From Synechococcales cyanobacterium bin31.maxbin.ball.101 (GTDB taxonomy: Bacteria > Cyanobacteriota > Cyanobacteriia > Leptolyngbyales > Leptolyngbyaceae): a stretch of DNA of 57,693 nucleotides. Positions within the stretch are counted from its first letter, which is position 1. Every line of letters starts with the position of its first letter. Position numbers and translations under genes: made by a program. The notes under the pieces are model-generated. The model had not been told where the DNA came from and searched no databases. It saw nothing but the letters and a program-made list of their open reading frames with translations. This document shows, one piece after another, positions 34,229 through 43,330 of the stretch. Where the stretch lies: the NCBI GenBank assembly GCA_013298165.1, contig JAAFJU010000016.1:1-57693 (forward strand). The letters run 5' to 3'.

Positions 34229-35641
34229 ATGGAAGCTCCCTCAACCCCCAAACCTGTCTCTCCATCCGCACTTCAGCATCGTCAGCAGGAACATCAGCGG
34301 CAGGCGAAGTTTTTGAAGCTGGCGGTGCCGATCGCACTCCTTTTGCATGGGATCACGATCGGAGGCGGCGCGTTTTTGATGGGTCGAGGGGGCCGCGAGG
34401 TGGCGATCGATGAAGTGGAAATTATTGCAGGGGAGACCCCCACGGCATCGGAACGATCCAAAGATCAAGCAGGTGGGGGCGGTGATCCCAAGCTTTCTCT
34501 ATTCCAAAGTCAGACACCTGAGGGAAAAAAAGATGGCAATAATATTGCTGCACTAGGCAATCCCTTCGCCTCACCCGATGTCAAAACGCCAGAGGCTCCC
34601 AGCATTGAACCGCCACAGGTCATGCCGATCGAGGCTTCAACAGAACCTATGGCGGATGATACCGTTGATCCCGATGAAAAGCCGATCGAAGACTCTAAGA
34701 AAAAACCTGAAGCAAAATCCATTAGTTCCAATTCAACAGACAACAAAAACAAACCTGCAACTCCAGGAAGTTTGGAGGGAGAAAAGGGCGGGAAAGACCA
34801 AAAAGGAGAGCCAACAAATAAATCTAAAGATCCCAATCTGCCTCCTGGACCTGGACCTAACGCCATACCCTCCAAGCCAGCAAATCCGCCTAAACCCATT
34901 AATCCGCCTAAACCATCCGATCGTCCTTCACCATCGCCTGCTCCATCCGCCTCCCCTAAACCCACCACTCCGTCACCTGCTACTCCCAAACCGGATATCG
35001 CGATCGTCACACCAACTCGCCCCACACCGAAAAAAGGACCCCGCTGCGTTGAAAATTGCAGCCTAGATGACTATTTAGGTGCAGAAGGAAAGGCTGACAT
35101 TCGGCTTAAAATCGATCGCGACGGCAATGTGATTGAGGCTACGCTGGGCAGTTCTAGTGGAAATACCGAGGTCGATCGACAAGCCCTTGAACATGCAAGA
35201 AGTAGGAAGTATACGCCATCTGATGAAGGAGCCAATAGTAGTTTTTCTGTCACATCCGAGAGACCCAACTCTGAGTTCGCCCGTCAACAAGAAGAACGCC
35301 GTCGTCAAGAAAAAGCCGATCGCGATCGCACAATTTCAGCCCCAGAACCCCGCGAACCCGATCGAATCTCTGCTCCCGCTGCACCAGAACCTGTTGTAGA
35401 ACCGATCGTAAAACCCGTTCCTGAACCCATTCCCGAACCCGTTTCAAAACCCATTCCCGAACCTTCTGCACCCGCCGTTCCTGAACCCGTCGTCGAACCT
35501 GTTGCCCCAGCCCCCGAACCTGTTGCGCCCCCAGTTGCAGAACCCATTGCAGAACCAGCACCTGCTCTCCCCGAACCCACTGTCCCCGAACCCGCCGTAG
35601 CAGAACCGATCGCCCCAGCCGCTGCCCCAGTGGTGCCCTAG
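34229..35641 (+). CDS. tonB: TonB family protein with long C-terminal Pro-Glu-Pro tail
   Basis: This 470-residue protein has a cytoplasmic start, one transmembrane helix (LKLAVPIALLLHGITIGGGAF, about 30-50) and a Pro/Lys/Ser-rich periplasm-spanning region (about 75-265). The TonB C-terminal domain (about 272-350) shows YLGAEGKADIRLKIDRDG, IEATLGSSSGNTEVDRQALE and ARSRKYTPSDE. Unusually, about 120 more residues follow it: a basic helix (RQQEERRRQEKADRDR) and a repetitive PEPVVEPI/PEPIPEP-type tail to the stop. In usual TonB proteins the globular domain is terminal. It transduces energy from ExbBD to outer-membrane receptors, probably including the TBDR encoded 1.7 kb downstream. Confidence 0.88.
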   Translation: MEAPSTPKPVSPSALQHRQQEHQRQAKFLKLAVPIALLLHGITIGGGAFLMGRGGREVAIDEVEIIAGETPTASERSKDQAGGGGDPKLSLFQSQTPEGKKDGNNIAALGNPFASPDVKTPEAPSIEPPQVMPIEASTEPMADDTVDPDEKPIEDSKKKPEAKSISSNSTDNKNKPATPGSLEGEKGGKDQKGEPTNKSKDPNLPPGPGPNAIPSKPANPPKPINPPKPSDRPSPSPAPSASPKPTTPSPATPKPDIAIVTPTRPTPKKGPRCVENCSLDDYLGAEGKADIRLKIDRDGNVIEATLGSSSGNTEVDRQALEHARSRKYTPSDEGANSSFSVTSERPNSEFARQQEERRRQEKADRDRTISAPEPREPDRISAPAAPEPVVEPIVKPVPEPIPEPVSKPIPEPSAPAVPEPVVEPVAPAPEPVAPPVAEPIAEPAPALPEPTVPEPAVAEPIAPAAAPVVP

Positions 35642-36306
35642 GATCCCACAGCTTGAAGTTGGCAAATGGCTTTGAGACATTGTAAGAGCAGCACCGCCCG
35701 ATCGCGCTCAAATAAATACAAAGGCGGCAATAATTGATAGGTAATGGGTTGCTCCCGATGGCCCTGCTCGATGTACACAAACTGAGAATAGCTACCACAG
35801 GTAAGCAATCCCCACACCGAAGGCTGAGATTTGAGGCGTTCTAGAGCATAAACTAAAAGCTGGGGTAGTCCGGCTGCTGGGACGATCGCACTGTTTTTAG
35901 CTTCCACAATGACGACCCAAAAGGGCTGATTGATCGATGATCCCGTGTCATTCAAAGCAATCAGATCTAACCGTCCAGTAATAACCGCCTCTTCCTCAAC
36001 AATCTCAATATCTGTGATCGATTCTTCCACGCGCAATTCGATCGGAGCATGATAAAACCCTGCTAATTTCAACAATGGATATAAGGTTAAGATCTTAATC
36101 AAACCTTCCGAAACCTTCTCCGCATTCAAATAGCCGCGAAAATCTTCCACAATTTGAAACAGCTCTAATTCTTCCCGTTCCGATAATGCCGTCAGGGCTA
36201 ACCGATCGGCATAGCCATCCACCGAAATTGTTTCCTGAATCCCTAGAAGCCGCTTCACCTCTCGCAGGGACAGATTCTTTGCATTGTAGGTTTTAGTCGG
36301 CGTCAT
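35638..36306 (-). CDS. Hypothetical protein with PD-(D/E)XK nuclease-like core
   Basis: This 222-residue soluble protein begins MTPTKTYNAKNLSLREVKRLLGI, a helix-turn-helix-like or SSB-type start common to a cyanobacterial hypothetical family. The central part has VITGRLDLIALNDTG and FWVVIVEAKNSAIVPAAGLPQLLVYALERL, which gives the D...ExK...Q arrangement of PD-(D/E)XK nucleases. The last part (WGLLTCGSYSQFVYIEQG) resembles the strand end of the fold. It may derive from restriction-type proteins, but no partner is present. Its stop overlaps the tonB stop by 4 nt on the opposite strand. Confidence 0.6.
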   Translation of the reverse strand: MTPTKTYNAKNLSLREVKRLLGIQETISVDGYADRLALTALSEREELELFQIVEDFRGYLNAEKVSEGLIKILTLYPLLKLAGFYHAPIELRVEESITDIEIVEEEAVITGRLDLIALNDTGSSINQPFWVVIVEAKNSAIVPAAGLPQLLVYALERLKSQPSVWGLLTCGSYSQFVYIEQGHREQPITYQLLPPLYLFERDRAVLLLQCLKAICQLQAVGS

Positions 36307-36422
36307 GGGTTTTCCCTCTCATGTCCCTCAGATTTAGTTTAGCATTTCATCAATTTAAGCTCTTAGCCAAAATTTGTTATGCTGGTGGAAGCGCTGAAGT
36401 GTCCTTCATCCACCCGATCATC

Positions 36423-37262
36423 ATGACTCCCACAGCCCTCGAATCCACAGCACTAACCGACGATTCTTCTGCCCTGCGTGCCGCATTTCTAGAGGCAGGC
36501 ATCACAATGCCACCCACGCAGTACGATCTTCCCTGCTCCGACGGCAACAAAATGGAAACCTATCGCCATAAGCTTCAAATGGACCTCCTGATCGAAACCC
36601 TTCAACCCTGGGTCAGAGCAAGGTCAGATGGCTTCGTCAGCGGTGATATGTTTGTGTACTACAGCCTAGAGCAAGTTAAAAACAAAGACTTTAAAGGACC
36701 CGACTTTTTCGCAGTCCATGGTGTCCCGAAAGGTGAACGGCTAAGCTGGGTCTGCTGGGAAGAAGGGAAGTCCCCCGATGTTGTCATCGAACTCCTCTCA
36801 CCCAGTACCGCCCGATACGACAAAACCGAGAAAAAAGATATTTACCAAAACGCCATGAAAGTGGGGGAATACTATTGGTACAACCCCTTTGACTCCAATG
36901 AATTCAAAGGCTTCCAAATCCAAAATGGTCGTTATCAAGAAATTCAGCCCGACGCCCAAGGCAATCTCCCTAGCCACGAATTAGGTCTGCAACTCGTCCG
37001 GTGGGAGGGCGAATACTATGATGTTGCCGCCACCTGGCTACGGTGGGCATACCCCGACGGCACCCTAATCCCCAACCGCGAAGAGCTTTGCATCGCTGCA
37101 GAAGCCAATGCCACTCAAGCTCAAGCTAATGCAGATGCCGCCGAAGCTAATACTGCTCAAGCTCAGGCTCAAGTCCGACAGATTATCAATAATTTGAAAG
37201 CTTCTGGTATGGATGCGGCGCAAATTGCGATCGTCACCGGACTCCCGATCGATCAAATCTAA
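36423..37262 (+). CDS. Uma2 family endonuclease with C-terminal Ala/Gln-rich helix
   Basis: This 279-residue protein has the Uma2/DUF820 fold: YYSLEQVKNKDFKGPDFFAV, WEEGKSPDVVIELLSPSTARYD, KDIYQNAMKVGEYYWYNPF. An unusual end follows with repeated AQANADAAEANTAQAQ units and LKASGMDAAQIAIVTGLPIDQI, the latter resembling the C-terminal helix of PD-(D/E)XK transposase-related proteins. I prefer the ATG at 36423; the frame is open to an ATG at 36321 but those 34 residues are unlike the family. Role unknown. A hairpin follows its stop. Confidence 0.8.
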   Translation: MTPTALESTALTDDSSALRAAFLEAGITMPPTQYDLPCSDGNKMETYRHKLQMDLLIETLQPWVRARSDGFVSGDMFVYYSLEQVKNKDFKGPDFFAVHGVPKGERLSWVCWEEGKSPDVVIELLSPSTARYDKTEKKDIYQNAMKVGEYYWYNPFDSNEFKGFQIQNGRYQEIQPDAQGNLPSHELGLQLVRWEGEYYDVAATWLRWAYPDGTLIPNREELCIAAEANATQAQANADAAEANTAQAQAQVRQIINNLKASGMDAAQIAIVTGLPIDQI

Positions 37263-37308
37263 ACGCAAATCTAAAAACCAGTCACTAGATTGATGTGCAA
37301 CTTCGACG

Positions 37309-37335
37309 CTCTGTCTTTTGACAGAGACAGCTTTT
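37309..37335 (+). terminator. Possible terminator upstream of the TonB-dependent receptor
   Basis: CTCTGTC-TTTT-GACAGAG (37309-37326) is a perfect 7-bp stem followed by ACAGCTTTTC. The T tract is weak and offset. Confidence 0.4.
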
Positions 37336-37377
37336 CTCTTAAACAATAGGATTAATTCTTCATTCCCTTGTTGAGAG

Positions 37378-39414
37378 ATGGTTCAGGTTATGGTTTCTAA
37401 AATTCAACTTCAAACAACGATCGTCCTCGGCCATCTCCTGATTCTCACCGCCCCCGCCCTAGCCGAACCCCGCATTGTTCGCACCCAAGACCTAGCCCTA
37501 CCGACCACCACCGCCGACGCCCTCCTCTCGCAGGCGACGGAAATCATCGAGGAAGAAGTCGTTGTCACCGAGAAAAAGAAGCCCAAACCTAACTCAACTC
37601 CAGTTTATAACGTCACTCAAGAGGATTTGAAAAAGCAAGGCAATCGTAGCGTTGCTGATACTCTAAAAAGCCAACCGGGATTTGCAGTCAATGACACAGG
37701 TTTTGCAGCCGATATTCATACCGGAACCACCTATCGCGGGGCCAACATTAACCAATCGGTTTACCTTCTCAATGGGCGACCCATTGGCACTAACGTGAAT
37801 ACTTACCATGGCAACCTCGACCTTAATAGCATTCCCACCAGCACGATCGATCGCATCGAACTCTCCAGTGGCAGTGCCGCAACCCTCTATGGATCAAACG
37901 CCTTCGGAGGTGTTGTCAACATCATTACAAAACCCGGCAGTCAAAAGCCAGAACTTAAGCTGGGAGTGATGTTAGGAAGTTTTGGGCAGCAAAACTATCG
38001 GGCTAGCTATGCGGGATCGGGCAAAGGGTTTGACTATGCGATCGGCTTTGAGCAATCCCGCGCTGACAATAACTACGATGTCCCCGTCGGTGCCGCCAAC
38101 CGTGGACCCGATGGCAAACTGTTTAACGCCGATACCGCCACCAATAGCTACTATGCACGCATTAGTGCCGCACTTGATCCTCGCAATACGTTGAGTTTCG
38201 ATGCGACGAAGATCACGAGCCAAAAGGGATTGATTTATTTCGGGTTTCCCTTGCAAAAAGATCGGCTGGATCACGATGGTTATAACATTGGTCTAAACCT
38301 GCGATCGGAATTTGCAAAAGACTCAGTGTTAAATACCACGATCGGCTACAACCGTAACTATTTCAACACCTACGGGCCAACAGGTGCAAACTTCTATCGC
38401 CAAGGCGACTTGGATTCTCAAGCCATTACCCTGCGAGTGGATCATGAATGGCAATTGGCGAAGGGATTCAAATTGCGATGGGGAACGGATCTCAAAAATG
38501 AATCGCTGAGTTCCAATGCTCTCAGCAGCAATCCTTCTGTGCTGGTGAACAATGGTCGAATTGATCAATCCCGGTTTTTACCGTCTTTTTTTGCTTTGGG
38601 AACGATCGATCTCGCCTCCAATCTCCAAGCCGAACTCGGACTCCGTCAGAACTTCAGCAGCGATCGGCTCGGCAGTTCCCTCAATCCCAGTCTCGGACTA
38701 AACTGGGCCGCTAGCAAAACTATTAATCTTCGCGGAAGCTGGGTTTCGGTGCGTCGTCTGCCGGGACTTGACCAACTCTACGCCTACGACACCGTTCACG
38801 GCTGGTTCCCCAATGCGAATCTCAACGCAGAATCAGGCAGTGCTTGGACGGTGGGCGTTGATTTCACGCCCAATGATAAATTCACGGGACAATTGACCTA
38901 TTTTGGAAATAGTTTAAGCGATCGGATCGCCACCCAAGCTAGAACCGTCAATGGCAGAACCATCACTCAATGGCAAAACATTGGACAAGTCAGTACCAAT
39001 GGTCTTGAACTAGCGCTGAAATACCAATTCACTCCGGCATGGCGATCGTTCTTCAATTACACCTACACCGATGCCCGCATTGGCACGGGCGTTGATACTG
39101 GATTACAGCTTGCCGCCATTCCATTTTCTGTAGCGCAATTGGGAGTCGGGTATGACCATAAGGGCTGGCAGGTTAATTTGTTTTCTAATTATTACAGTGG
39201 ATCGAGACGATCGGTGTTTGCCAGTTCTGCCAGTTTGACCCGTGAGTTTTCACCCTCCTGGCTCAACGTTGATCTCAATGCCCGCGTCCCCATCACCCCC
39301 CAAATCGGCATCACCGCCTACATCCAAAACCTCTTCGGTGGAACCTATGAAAAAACCAATCGACTCTATGAGCCGAGCACAACGTTTCGAATTGGGTTAG
39401 ACGCTACATTTTAA
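37378..39414 (+). CDS. TonB-dependent outer-membrane receptor
   Basis: This 678-residue protein has a signal peptide (TTIVLGHLLILTAPALA, cleavage near residue 29) and a TonB-box-like segment EEEVVVTEKK at about 59-68. The plug domain (about 75-190) has YNVTQEDLKKQGNRSVADTL, YRGANINQSVYLLNGRPIG, IDRIELSSGSAATLYGSNAFGGVVNIITK, and a 22-strand barrel ends with the terminal aromatic ...DATF. The plug resembles BtuB/FepA-like receptors. Ligand is unknown: siderophore, vitamin B12 or metal complex are all possible. The tonB and exbBD genes within 5 kb make a functional uptake group. An internal ATG four codons downstream is an alternative start. Confidence 0.93.
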   Translation: MVQVMVSKIQLQTTIVLGHLLILTAPALAEPRIVRTQDLALPTTTADALLSQATEIIEEEVVVTEKKKPKPNSTPVYNVTQEDLKKQGNRSVADTLKSQPGFAVNDTGFAADIHTGTTYRGANINQSVYLLNGRPIGTNVNTYHGNLDLNSIPTSTIDRIELSSGSAATLYGSNAFGGVVNIITKPGSQKPELKLGVMLGSFGQQNYRASYAGSGKGFDYAIGFEQSRADNNYDVPVGAANRGPDGKLFNADTATNSYYARISAALDPRNTLSFDATKITSQKGLIYFGFPLQKDRLDHDGYNIGLNLRSEFAKDSVLNTTIGYNRNYFNTYGPTGANFYRQGDLDSQAITLRVDHEWQLAKGFKLRWGTDLKNESLSSNALSSNPSVLVNNGRIDQSRFLPSFFALGTIDLASNLQAELGLRQNFSSDRLGSSLNPSLGLNWAASKTINLRGSWVSVRRLPGLDQLYAYDTVHGWFPNANLNAESGSAWTVGVDFTPNDKFTGQLTYFGNSLSDRIATQARTVNGRTITQWQNIGQVSTNGLELALKYQFTPAWRSFFNYTYTDARIGTGVDTGLQLAAIPFSVAQLGVGYDHKGWQVNLFSNYYSGSRRSVFASSASLTREFSPSWLNVDLNARVPITPQIGITAYIQNLFGGTYEKTNRLYEPSTTFRIGLDATF

Positions 39415-39470
39415 ACGTCTGCCTCAACAGTCGGTTTATAATTGCCTCTAATAGTTGAGGCTCTGTCTGC

Positions 39471-40499
39471 ATGACCAAACCAGCGATCGACTCCGCGATG
39501 GAGAAAAGTTTTGCGGAAGTGGTGCAATTGATTCAATCTGCCAAACAAAAAGCTGTACAGACGGTCAATACACAGCTTGTTGAAATGTATTGGCAGGTTG
39601 GGGCTTACATTAGCCAAAAGCTGGAGAAGGCAGAATGGGGGGATGGCGTCGTGCCACAATTGGCAGCTTACATCGCGAAAACCCAACCAGGATTGCGAGG
39701 ATTTACCCGACCAAGCCTCTTTCGGATGCGCCAATTTTATGAGGCTTACCGTGATGATGAAAAAGTCTCACCACTGGTGAGACAATTACCCTGGACTCAC
39801 AATCTGATTATTCTCAATCAGAGCAAACGCCCAGAAGAACGGGAGTTTTACCTACGGCTGGCGATTCGGGAGAAGTGGTCAAAGCGGGAATTAGAGCGGC
39901 AGTTTAAGACGGCTTTATTTGAACGGAGTGTCTTGAATCCTGTCAAAGTTTCGCCTGTGGTAGAACGATCGCATCCGACTGTAATGAATGTATTTCGAGA
40001 TTCCTATTTTGTAGAGTTTCTGAATTTGCCAGAAGGGCATGGGGAAGCAGATTTACATCAAGGATTACTGCAGCATTTGCGAGACTTTTTGAGTGAGTTG
40101 GGGCGAGACTTTTGTTTTGTGGGTTCGGAATATCCACTACAGGTCGGTGGGCGTGATTTTGCTCTGGATTTGCTATTTTTCCACCGGGGTTTGAATGCCT
40201 TAGTCGCCATTGAACTCAAAGTCGGTCGGTTTGAACCCGAGTATTTAGGCAAGCTGAATTTCTATTTAGAAGCATTGGATCAGGATGTGCGAAAACCCCA
40301 TGAGAACCCTGCGATCGGCATCTTGTTATGTGCGAGTCAGGATGATGAAGTGGTGGAGTATGCGTTGAACCGATCGTTGTCCCCAGCGTTGGTGGCAGAG
40401 TATCAGACGCAGTTACCGGATAAGGCGTTGTGGTTGGCGAAGTTGCAGGAGTTTTATGCGCTGAATGGGTTAGGTGGAGATTTAGATGGTCGATCGTAA
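39471..40499 (+). CDS. YhcG family PDDEXK nuclease (DUF1016)
   Basis: This 342-residue protein has an N-terminal DUF1016-N helical domain (about 10-150: VQLIQSAKQKAVQTVNTQLVEMYWQVGAYI, LRGFTRPSLFRMRQFYEAY, LPWTHNLIIL). The C-terminal nuclease domain (about 175-330) contains FCFVGSEYPLQVGG, DFALDLLFFHRGLNALVAIELK and LGKLNFYLEALD, the PDDEXK core with D and ExK. The family is found beside restriction systems and mobile elements and is linked to phage or plasmid defence, but the mechanism is not established. It is monocistronic here, at the left edge of a toxin-antitoxin stretch. Confidence 0.88.
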   Translation: MTKPAIDSAMEKSFAEVVQLIQSAKQKAVQTVNTQLVEMYWQVGAYISQKLEKAEWGDGVVPQLAAYIAKTQPGLRGFTRPSLFRMRQFYEAYRDDEKVSPLVRQLPWTHNLIILNQSKRPEEREFYLRLAIREKWSKRELERQFKTALFERSVLNPVKVSPVVERSHPTVMNVFRDSYFVEFLNLPEGHGEADLHQGLLQHLRDFLSELGRDFCFVGSEYPLQVGGRDFALDLLFFHRGLNALVAIELKVGRFEPEYLGKLNFYLEALDQDVRKPHENPAIGILLCASQDDEVVEYALNRSLSPALVAEYQTQLPDKALWLAKLQEFYALNGLGGDLDGRS

Positions 40500-40551
40500 A
40501 GACTGGTAGTTTTTTGACAATTTGAGCATACTGCGAATTCCAACACCAACC

Positions 40552-40632
40552 TCACGACCAATCTTCCAAACGTAATCCAACAATTTGACCAAAATCCGAT
40601 CGATTCGGCGACAGTAAGATCGAACCATACAT
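40552..40632 (-). pseudogene. Remnant of a PIN-domain (VapC-type) toxin, C-terminal end only
   Basis: The reverse-strand frame directly after the orphan antitoxin gene encodes GSILLSPNRSDFGQIVGLRLEDWS before a stop. This is the conserved last strand-helix of cyanobacterial PIN toxins. Compare the intact toxin at 40922-41341, which ends GIVVTRNQRDFQRVPGLRIEDWSI. The first about 110 residues, including three of the four catalytic acids, are missing, so no active RNase can be made. Confidence 0.65.
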
Positions 40633-40642
40633 AAAGAATCGA

Positions 40643-40861
40643 TCAATCACCCCTATCAAGCCAATCATCCTGCGCCGACCTCCGCCACTCCCGCCCCAAA
40701 CGTTCCGCTTCATCAAAATCAGGATCGTCAACACAACTACCCGCAATTTTGTCCCACCAAGGTATCTGCGGCATCTCTTCCTTTGTTAGTAAAAGCCGCT
40801 TAACCTGAATCATCTCCTCTTCCAAAGTCGCAAGACGAGTCTCTAACTGCTGTGTAGTCAT
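40643..40861 (-). CDS. Orphan VapB-like antitoxin
   Basis: This 72-residue protein starts MTTQQLETRLATLEEEM, a short coiled coil, and continues IPWWDKIAGSCVDDPDFDEAERLGREWRRS. It is the common cyanobacterial antitoxin pattern encoded just before PIN toxins: an N-terminal helix, then PWWxKIxGxxxDDPxxDEAxRLGR, which blocks the toxin active site. The frame is open 12 codons further upstream, but the ATG at 40861 is where the family begins. The matching toxin gene downstream has been reduced to a 26-codon stub. Whether it still represses or cross-inhibits another PIN toxin is unknown. Confidence 0.72.
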   Translation of the reverse strand: MTTQQLETRLATLEEEMIQVKRLLLTKEEMPQIPWWDKIAGSCVDDPDFDEAERLGREWRRSAQDDWLDRGD

Positions 40862-40921
40862 AGTCAAAACCCTATCGAGATGTCCATGCAGAATCATAAA
40901 ACTCCGAACTGCCTAATCCAA

Positions 40922-41341
40922 TTAAATTGACCAATCTTCGATTCGTAAGCCTGGGACTCGTTGAAAGTCTCGCTGATTACGGGTGACAACAATACCCCCG
41001 GTAGACAGCGCAATGGCCGCAATCCGTAAATCTTGTGTGCCTGTTCTGACTTTCTGACGAAGTAACTGTTGAAATTGAATTGAAGCAGCGGCATCAAAAT
41101 CTAAAACAGTTTTCGTTCTGTAAAAATCGAGGGCTTCATTGAGCTTGCCATAACCGAAGATCAATTGATCAAAATCACTAGACGATCGGCTAATAACTTT
41201 AAGCCATCCCCGTAGTTGTTCTTCATAGCTAACGATCGTTACCGCGACTTCTTTGGGTTCGATCGATTGAATCTTACGGATGACGGTTGAATTGCCACGT
41301 TGAAAAAGAGAGATGTGATCGGTGTCAAGAATCCACAACAT
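40922..41341 (-). CDS. vapC: PIN-domain RNase toxin (VapC family)
   Basis: This 139-residue protein has the PIN acidic site. The first Asp is in MLWILDTDHISLFQRGN, the second acidic position follows in TIVSYEEQLRGW, the third Asp is in TGTQDLRIAAIAL and the fourth region is VTRNQRDF. The C-terminal GLRIEDWS is characteristic of this cyanobacterial VapC subgroup. It is a Mg-dependent endoribonuclease expected to cut tRNA or rRNA when released from antitoxin. The start is 3 nt after the antitoxin stop, a tight bicistronic arrangement. Confidence 0.88.
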   Translation of the reverse strand: MLWILDTDHISLFQRGNSTVIRKIQSIEPKEVAVTIVSYEEQLRGWLKVISRSSSDFDQLIFGYGKLNEALDFYRTKTVLDFDAAASIQFQQLLRQKVRTGTQDLRIAAIALSTGGIVVTRNQRDFQRVPGLRIEDWSI

Positions 41342-41344
41342 AGT

Positions 41345-41692
41345 TTAAACATCGTCGCTATGAAGTTCTGGACGATCGGCATCCAGTTCCCGCCGATAGC
41401 TTGCTATTTCCTCTAGGACTTCATCAAATAACGGTTCATCTTGAAACATTCCCGCATGTTTCATCCAGGGATGTTCGATTTGCGGAGCGGGTAAGTCGAT
41501 AAAGACGACATCTGTACGGGTGAGCCGATCGTTGAGAGTTTGTTTAATTTCAACGATCGCAGCCTCACGACTAGGAGCCAATGCTTGGCACTCCTTCCAA
41601 CCCAGCACTTGCGCTAACCATTGACCGTTGGATTGCTGTTCAACGGAAATGGGGTAGGGAATACGTGAGGGTGTCAGGGTGGAATCAATCAT
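41345..41692 (-). CDS. Antitoxin of the PIN-toxin pair
   Basis: This 115-residue protein lies 3 nt upstream of the PIN toxin. The N-terminal half (YPISVEQQSNGQWLAQVLGWKECQALAPSREAAIVEIKQTL) looks like a HicB/UPF0150-type small beta-alpha domain. The C-terminal half (HPWMKHAGMFQDEPLFDEVLEEIASYRRELD) is the toxin-neutralising tail common to antitoxins of PIN toxins. This HicB-like plus VapB-tail layout is a recognised mixed class in cyanobacteria. I start at the ATG at 41692; an upstream non-ATG start at 41725 is possible. Confidence 0.78.
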   Translation of the reverse strand: MIDSTLTPSRIPYPISVEQQSNGQWLAQVLGWKECQALAPSREAAIVEIKQTLNDRLTRTDVVFIDLPAPQIEHPWMKHAGMFQDEPLFDEVLEEIASYRRELDADRPELHSDDV

Positions 41693-41780
41693 CAGAGTTA
41701 ATGTCCTGGAAGAAGATTGAAGCAAACAGGTGCGTTTTTAGTTTAACGCGATCGACTGATCAGATTGCATCGTCTAAATC

Positions 41781-42095
41781 TTAAAGACCATTTTGTGTTT
41801 TCGTCATGGCTTGGTCGTTGAGGAAAATAATGGTAATGGACCGATCGCCATCCTTCCAGGTCATCGTCCGGCCACTAATGCCAACGCCACCCACACCCAA
41901 GCTTCCACTATTTTGCTCGGTCGGTTCACCTAACAGTTCTTTTACTTTTTCAACCTTGAGTCCCGAAACTCCCGTTTCAATCTTGTCGTAGTTCGCGAGG
42001 GTGATTTTACTACCGATGCATCCCGTTAGGCTGAGGCCCAGAGTTGCCGCTGCTAGAAGGGCGATCGTAGCGTGACGAAAGGATTGAAACAGCAT
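41781..42095 (-). CDS. Small lipoprotein (DUF3862/SmpA-like)
   Basis: This 104-residue protein has a lipoprotein signal (ATIALLAAATLGLSLTGC) with the lipid-attached Cys at residue 26. The mature part, ITLANYDKIETGVSGLKVEKVKELLGEPTEQ and TMTWKDGDRSITIIFLNDQAMTKTQNGL, resembles the BLIP/SmpA-type small alpha-beta folds (NYxKIxxGMT..EVxxLLGxP). These bind partners in the periplasm; the role here is unknown. It is a single gene, divergent from ddl. Confidence 0.78.
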   Translation of the reverse strand: MLFQSFRHATIALLAAATLGLSLTGCIGSKITLANYDKIETGVSGLKVEKVKELLGEPTEQNSGSLGVGGVGISGRTMTWKDGDRSITIIFLNDQAMTKTQNGL

Positions 42096-42262
42096 AGAAA
42101 TTCTCCTGGGGTAATACCGTTCACTACAAGTCTAACCAACGGATTTCGGAAAAATAACCCCAACCTTGGACCAGATTCTTAGCTCCAGAAATGAGCCAGT
42201 CCCAGCCCCATCATCTGCTATGATCTTTGCGAAATTACGACCCATCGCCAGGACCCATCGCC

Positions 42263-43330
42263 GTGACTACTCCAAGCACCAAACTGAACGTAGGACTACT
42301 TTTCGGAGGCCGATCGGGGGAGCATGAGGTGTCCATCATCTCCGCTGGGGCGATCGCTAAGGGTCTATTGATGGGAGCAAACGCCGATCGTTACCAAGTT
42401 CAACCGTTCTACATTCAAAAAAATGGCGCTTGGGTTGATGGTGAGAAGGCGGCGCAGGTCTTAGAGAGTAAAGCGCCGATCGTCACTGATGAAACCAATA
42501 AACCCAATCTCTGGCAATTTCCCGCCAGCGCCGCCAGCATCGATCTCTGGTACCTCGTCCTCCACGGACCCAATGGCGAAGACGGGACCATTCAAGGCTT
42601 AATGGAACTGATGCAGGTGCCCTACGTCGGGTCTGGCGTCCTGGCTTCCAGCGTTGGCATGGACAAGATCGCCATGAAAATGGCCTTTGCCGAAGCGGGT
42701 CTGCCCCAAGTGAAGTACTATGCCGTCAACCGATCGGACATCTACTCCGACCCCTGCCGCTTCCCAAAACTCTGCGACGACATCGAAGCCCAGCTCGGCT
42801 ACCCCAACTTCGTCAAACCCGCCAACCTCGGCTCCTCCGTCGGCATTTCCAAATGTCGCACCCGCGCTGAACTAGAAAAAGCCTTGGATGAAGCGGCCAG
42901 CTACGATCGGCGGATCATCGTCGAAGCCGGAGTCACCGCCCGCGAAGTCGAATGCGCGGTCCTCGGCAATGACAATCCCAAAGCATCGGTCGTGGGCGAA
43001 ATCACCTTTGACAGCGACTTCTACGACTACGAAACCAAATACACCGAAGGCCGATCGAAAGCCTATATTCCCGCCAATCTTTCACCTAGCGTCGTGGCGC
43101 GGATTCAGGAAATGTCGGTGAAAGCCTTCAAAGCGATCGACTGTGCAGGCATTTCCAGAGTGGATTTCTTCTACAGCGAAGCCACTGACGAACTGTTTAT
43201 TAATGAAGTCAATACTCTGCCGGGATTCACCGCCATGAGCATGTATCCCCAGCTTTGGGCCGCATCGGGCATTGAATTTGAATCATTGGTGCATCAGATT
43301 GTGCAATGTGCGATCGATCGGCATCGCTAG
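42263..43330 (+). CDS. ddl: D-alanine--D-alanine ligase
   Basis: This 355-residue ATP-grasp enzyme makes D-Ala-D-Ala for peptidoglycan in the cytosol. Motifs: [16 protein letters not shown] at the start, [105 protein letters not shown]. Length is typical. I start at the GTG at 42263, which follows CAGGACCC, giving [12 protein letters not shown]; an upstream TTG at 42227 would add twelve residues. Confidence 0.95.
   Translation: MTTPSTKLNVGLLFGGRSGEHEVSIISAGAIAKGLLMGANADRYQVQPFYIQKNGAWVDGEKAAQVLESKAPIVTDETNKPNLWQFPASAASIDLWYLVLHGPNGEDGTIQGLMELMQVPYVGSGVLASSVGMDKIAMKMAFAEAGLPQVKYYAVNRSDIYSDPCRFPKLCDDIEAQLGYPNFVKPANLGSSVGISKCRTRAELEKALDEAASYDRRIIVEAGVTAREVECAVLGNDNPKASVVGEITFDSDFYDYETKYTEGRSKAYIPANLSPSVVARIQEMSVKAFKAIDCAGISRVDFFYSEATDELFINEVNTLPGFTAMSMYPQLWAASGIEFESLVHQIVQCAIDRHR

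Noticed and set aside
35250-35798. Long minus-strand frames antisense to the tonB tail
   Set aside because: They are shadows of the repetitive Pro/Glu codons, giving Arg/Val/Gln or Gly/Ser repeats with no independent support.
37263-37377. Cobalamin riboswitch before the TonB-dependent receptor
   Set aside because: The spacer is only 115 nt and has no B12-box-like element; it contains only a small hairpin.
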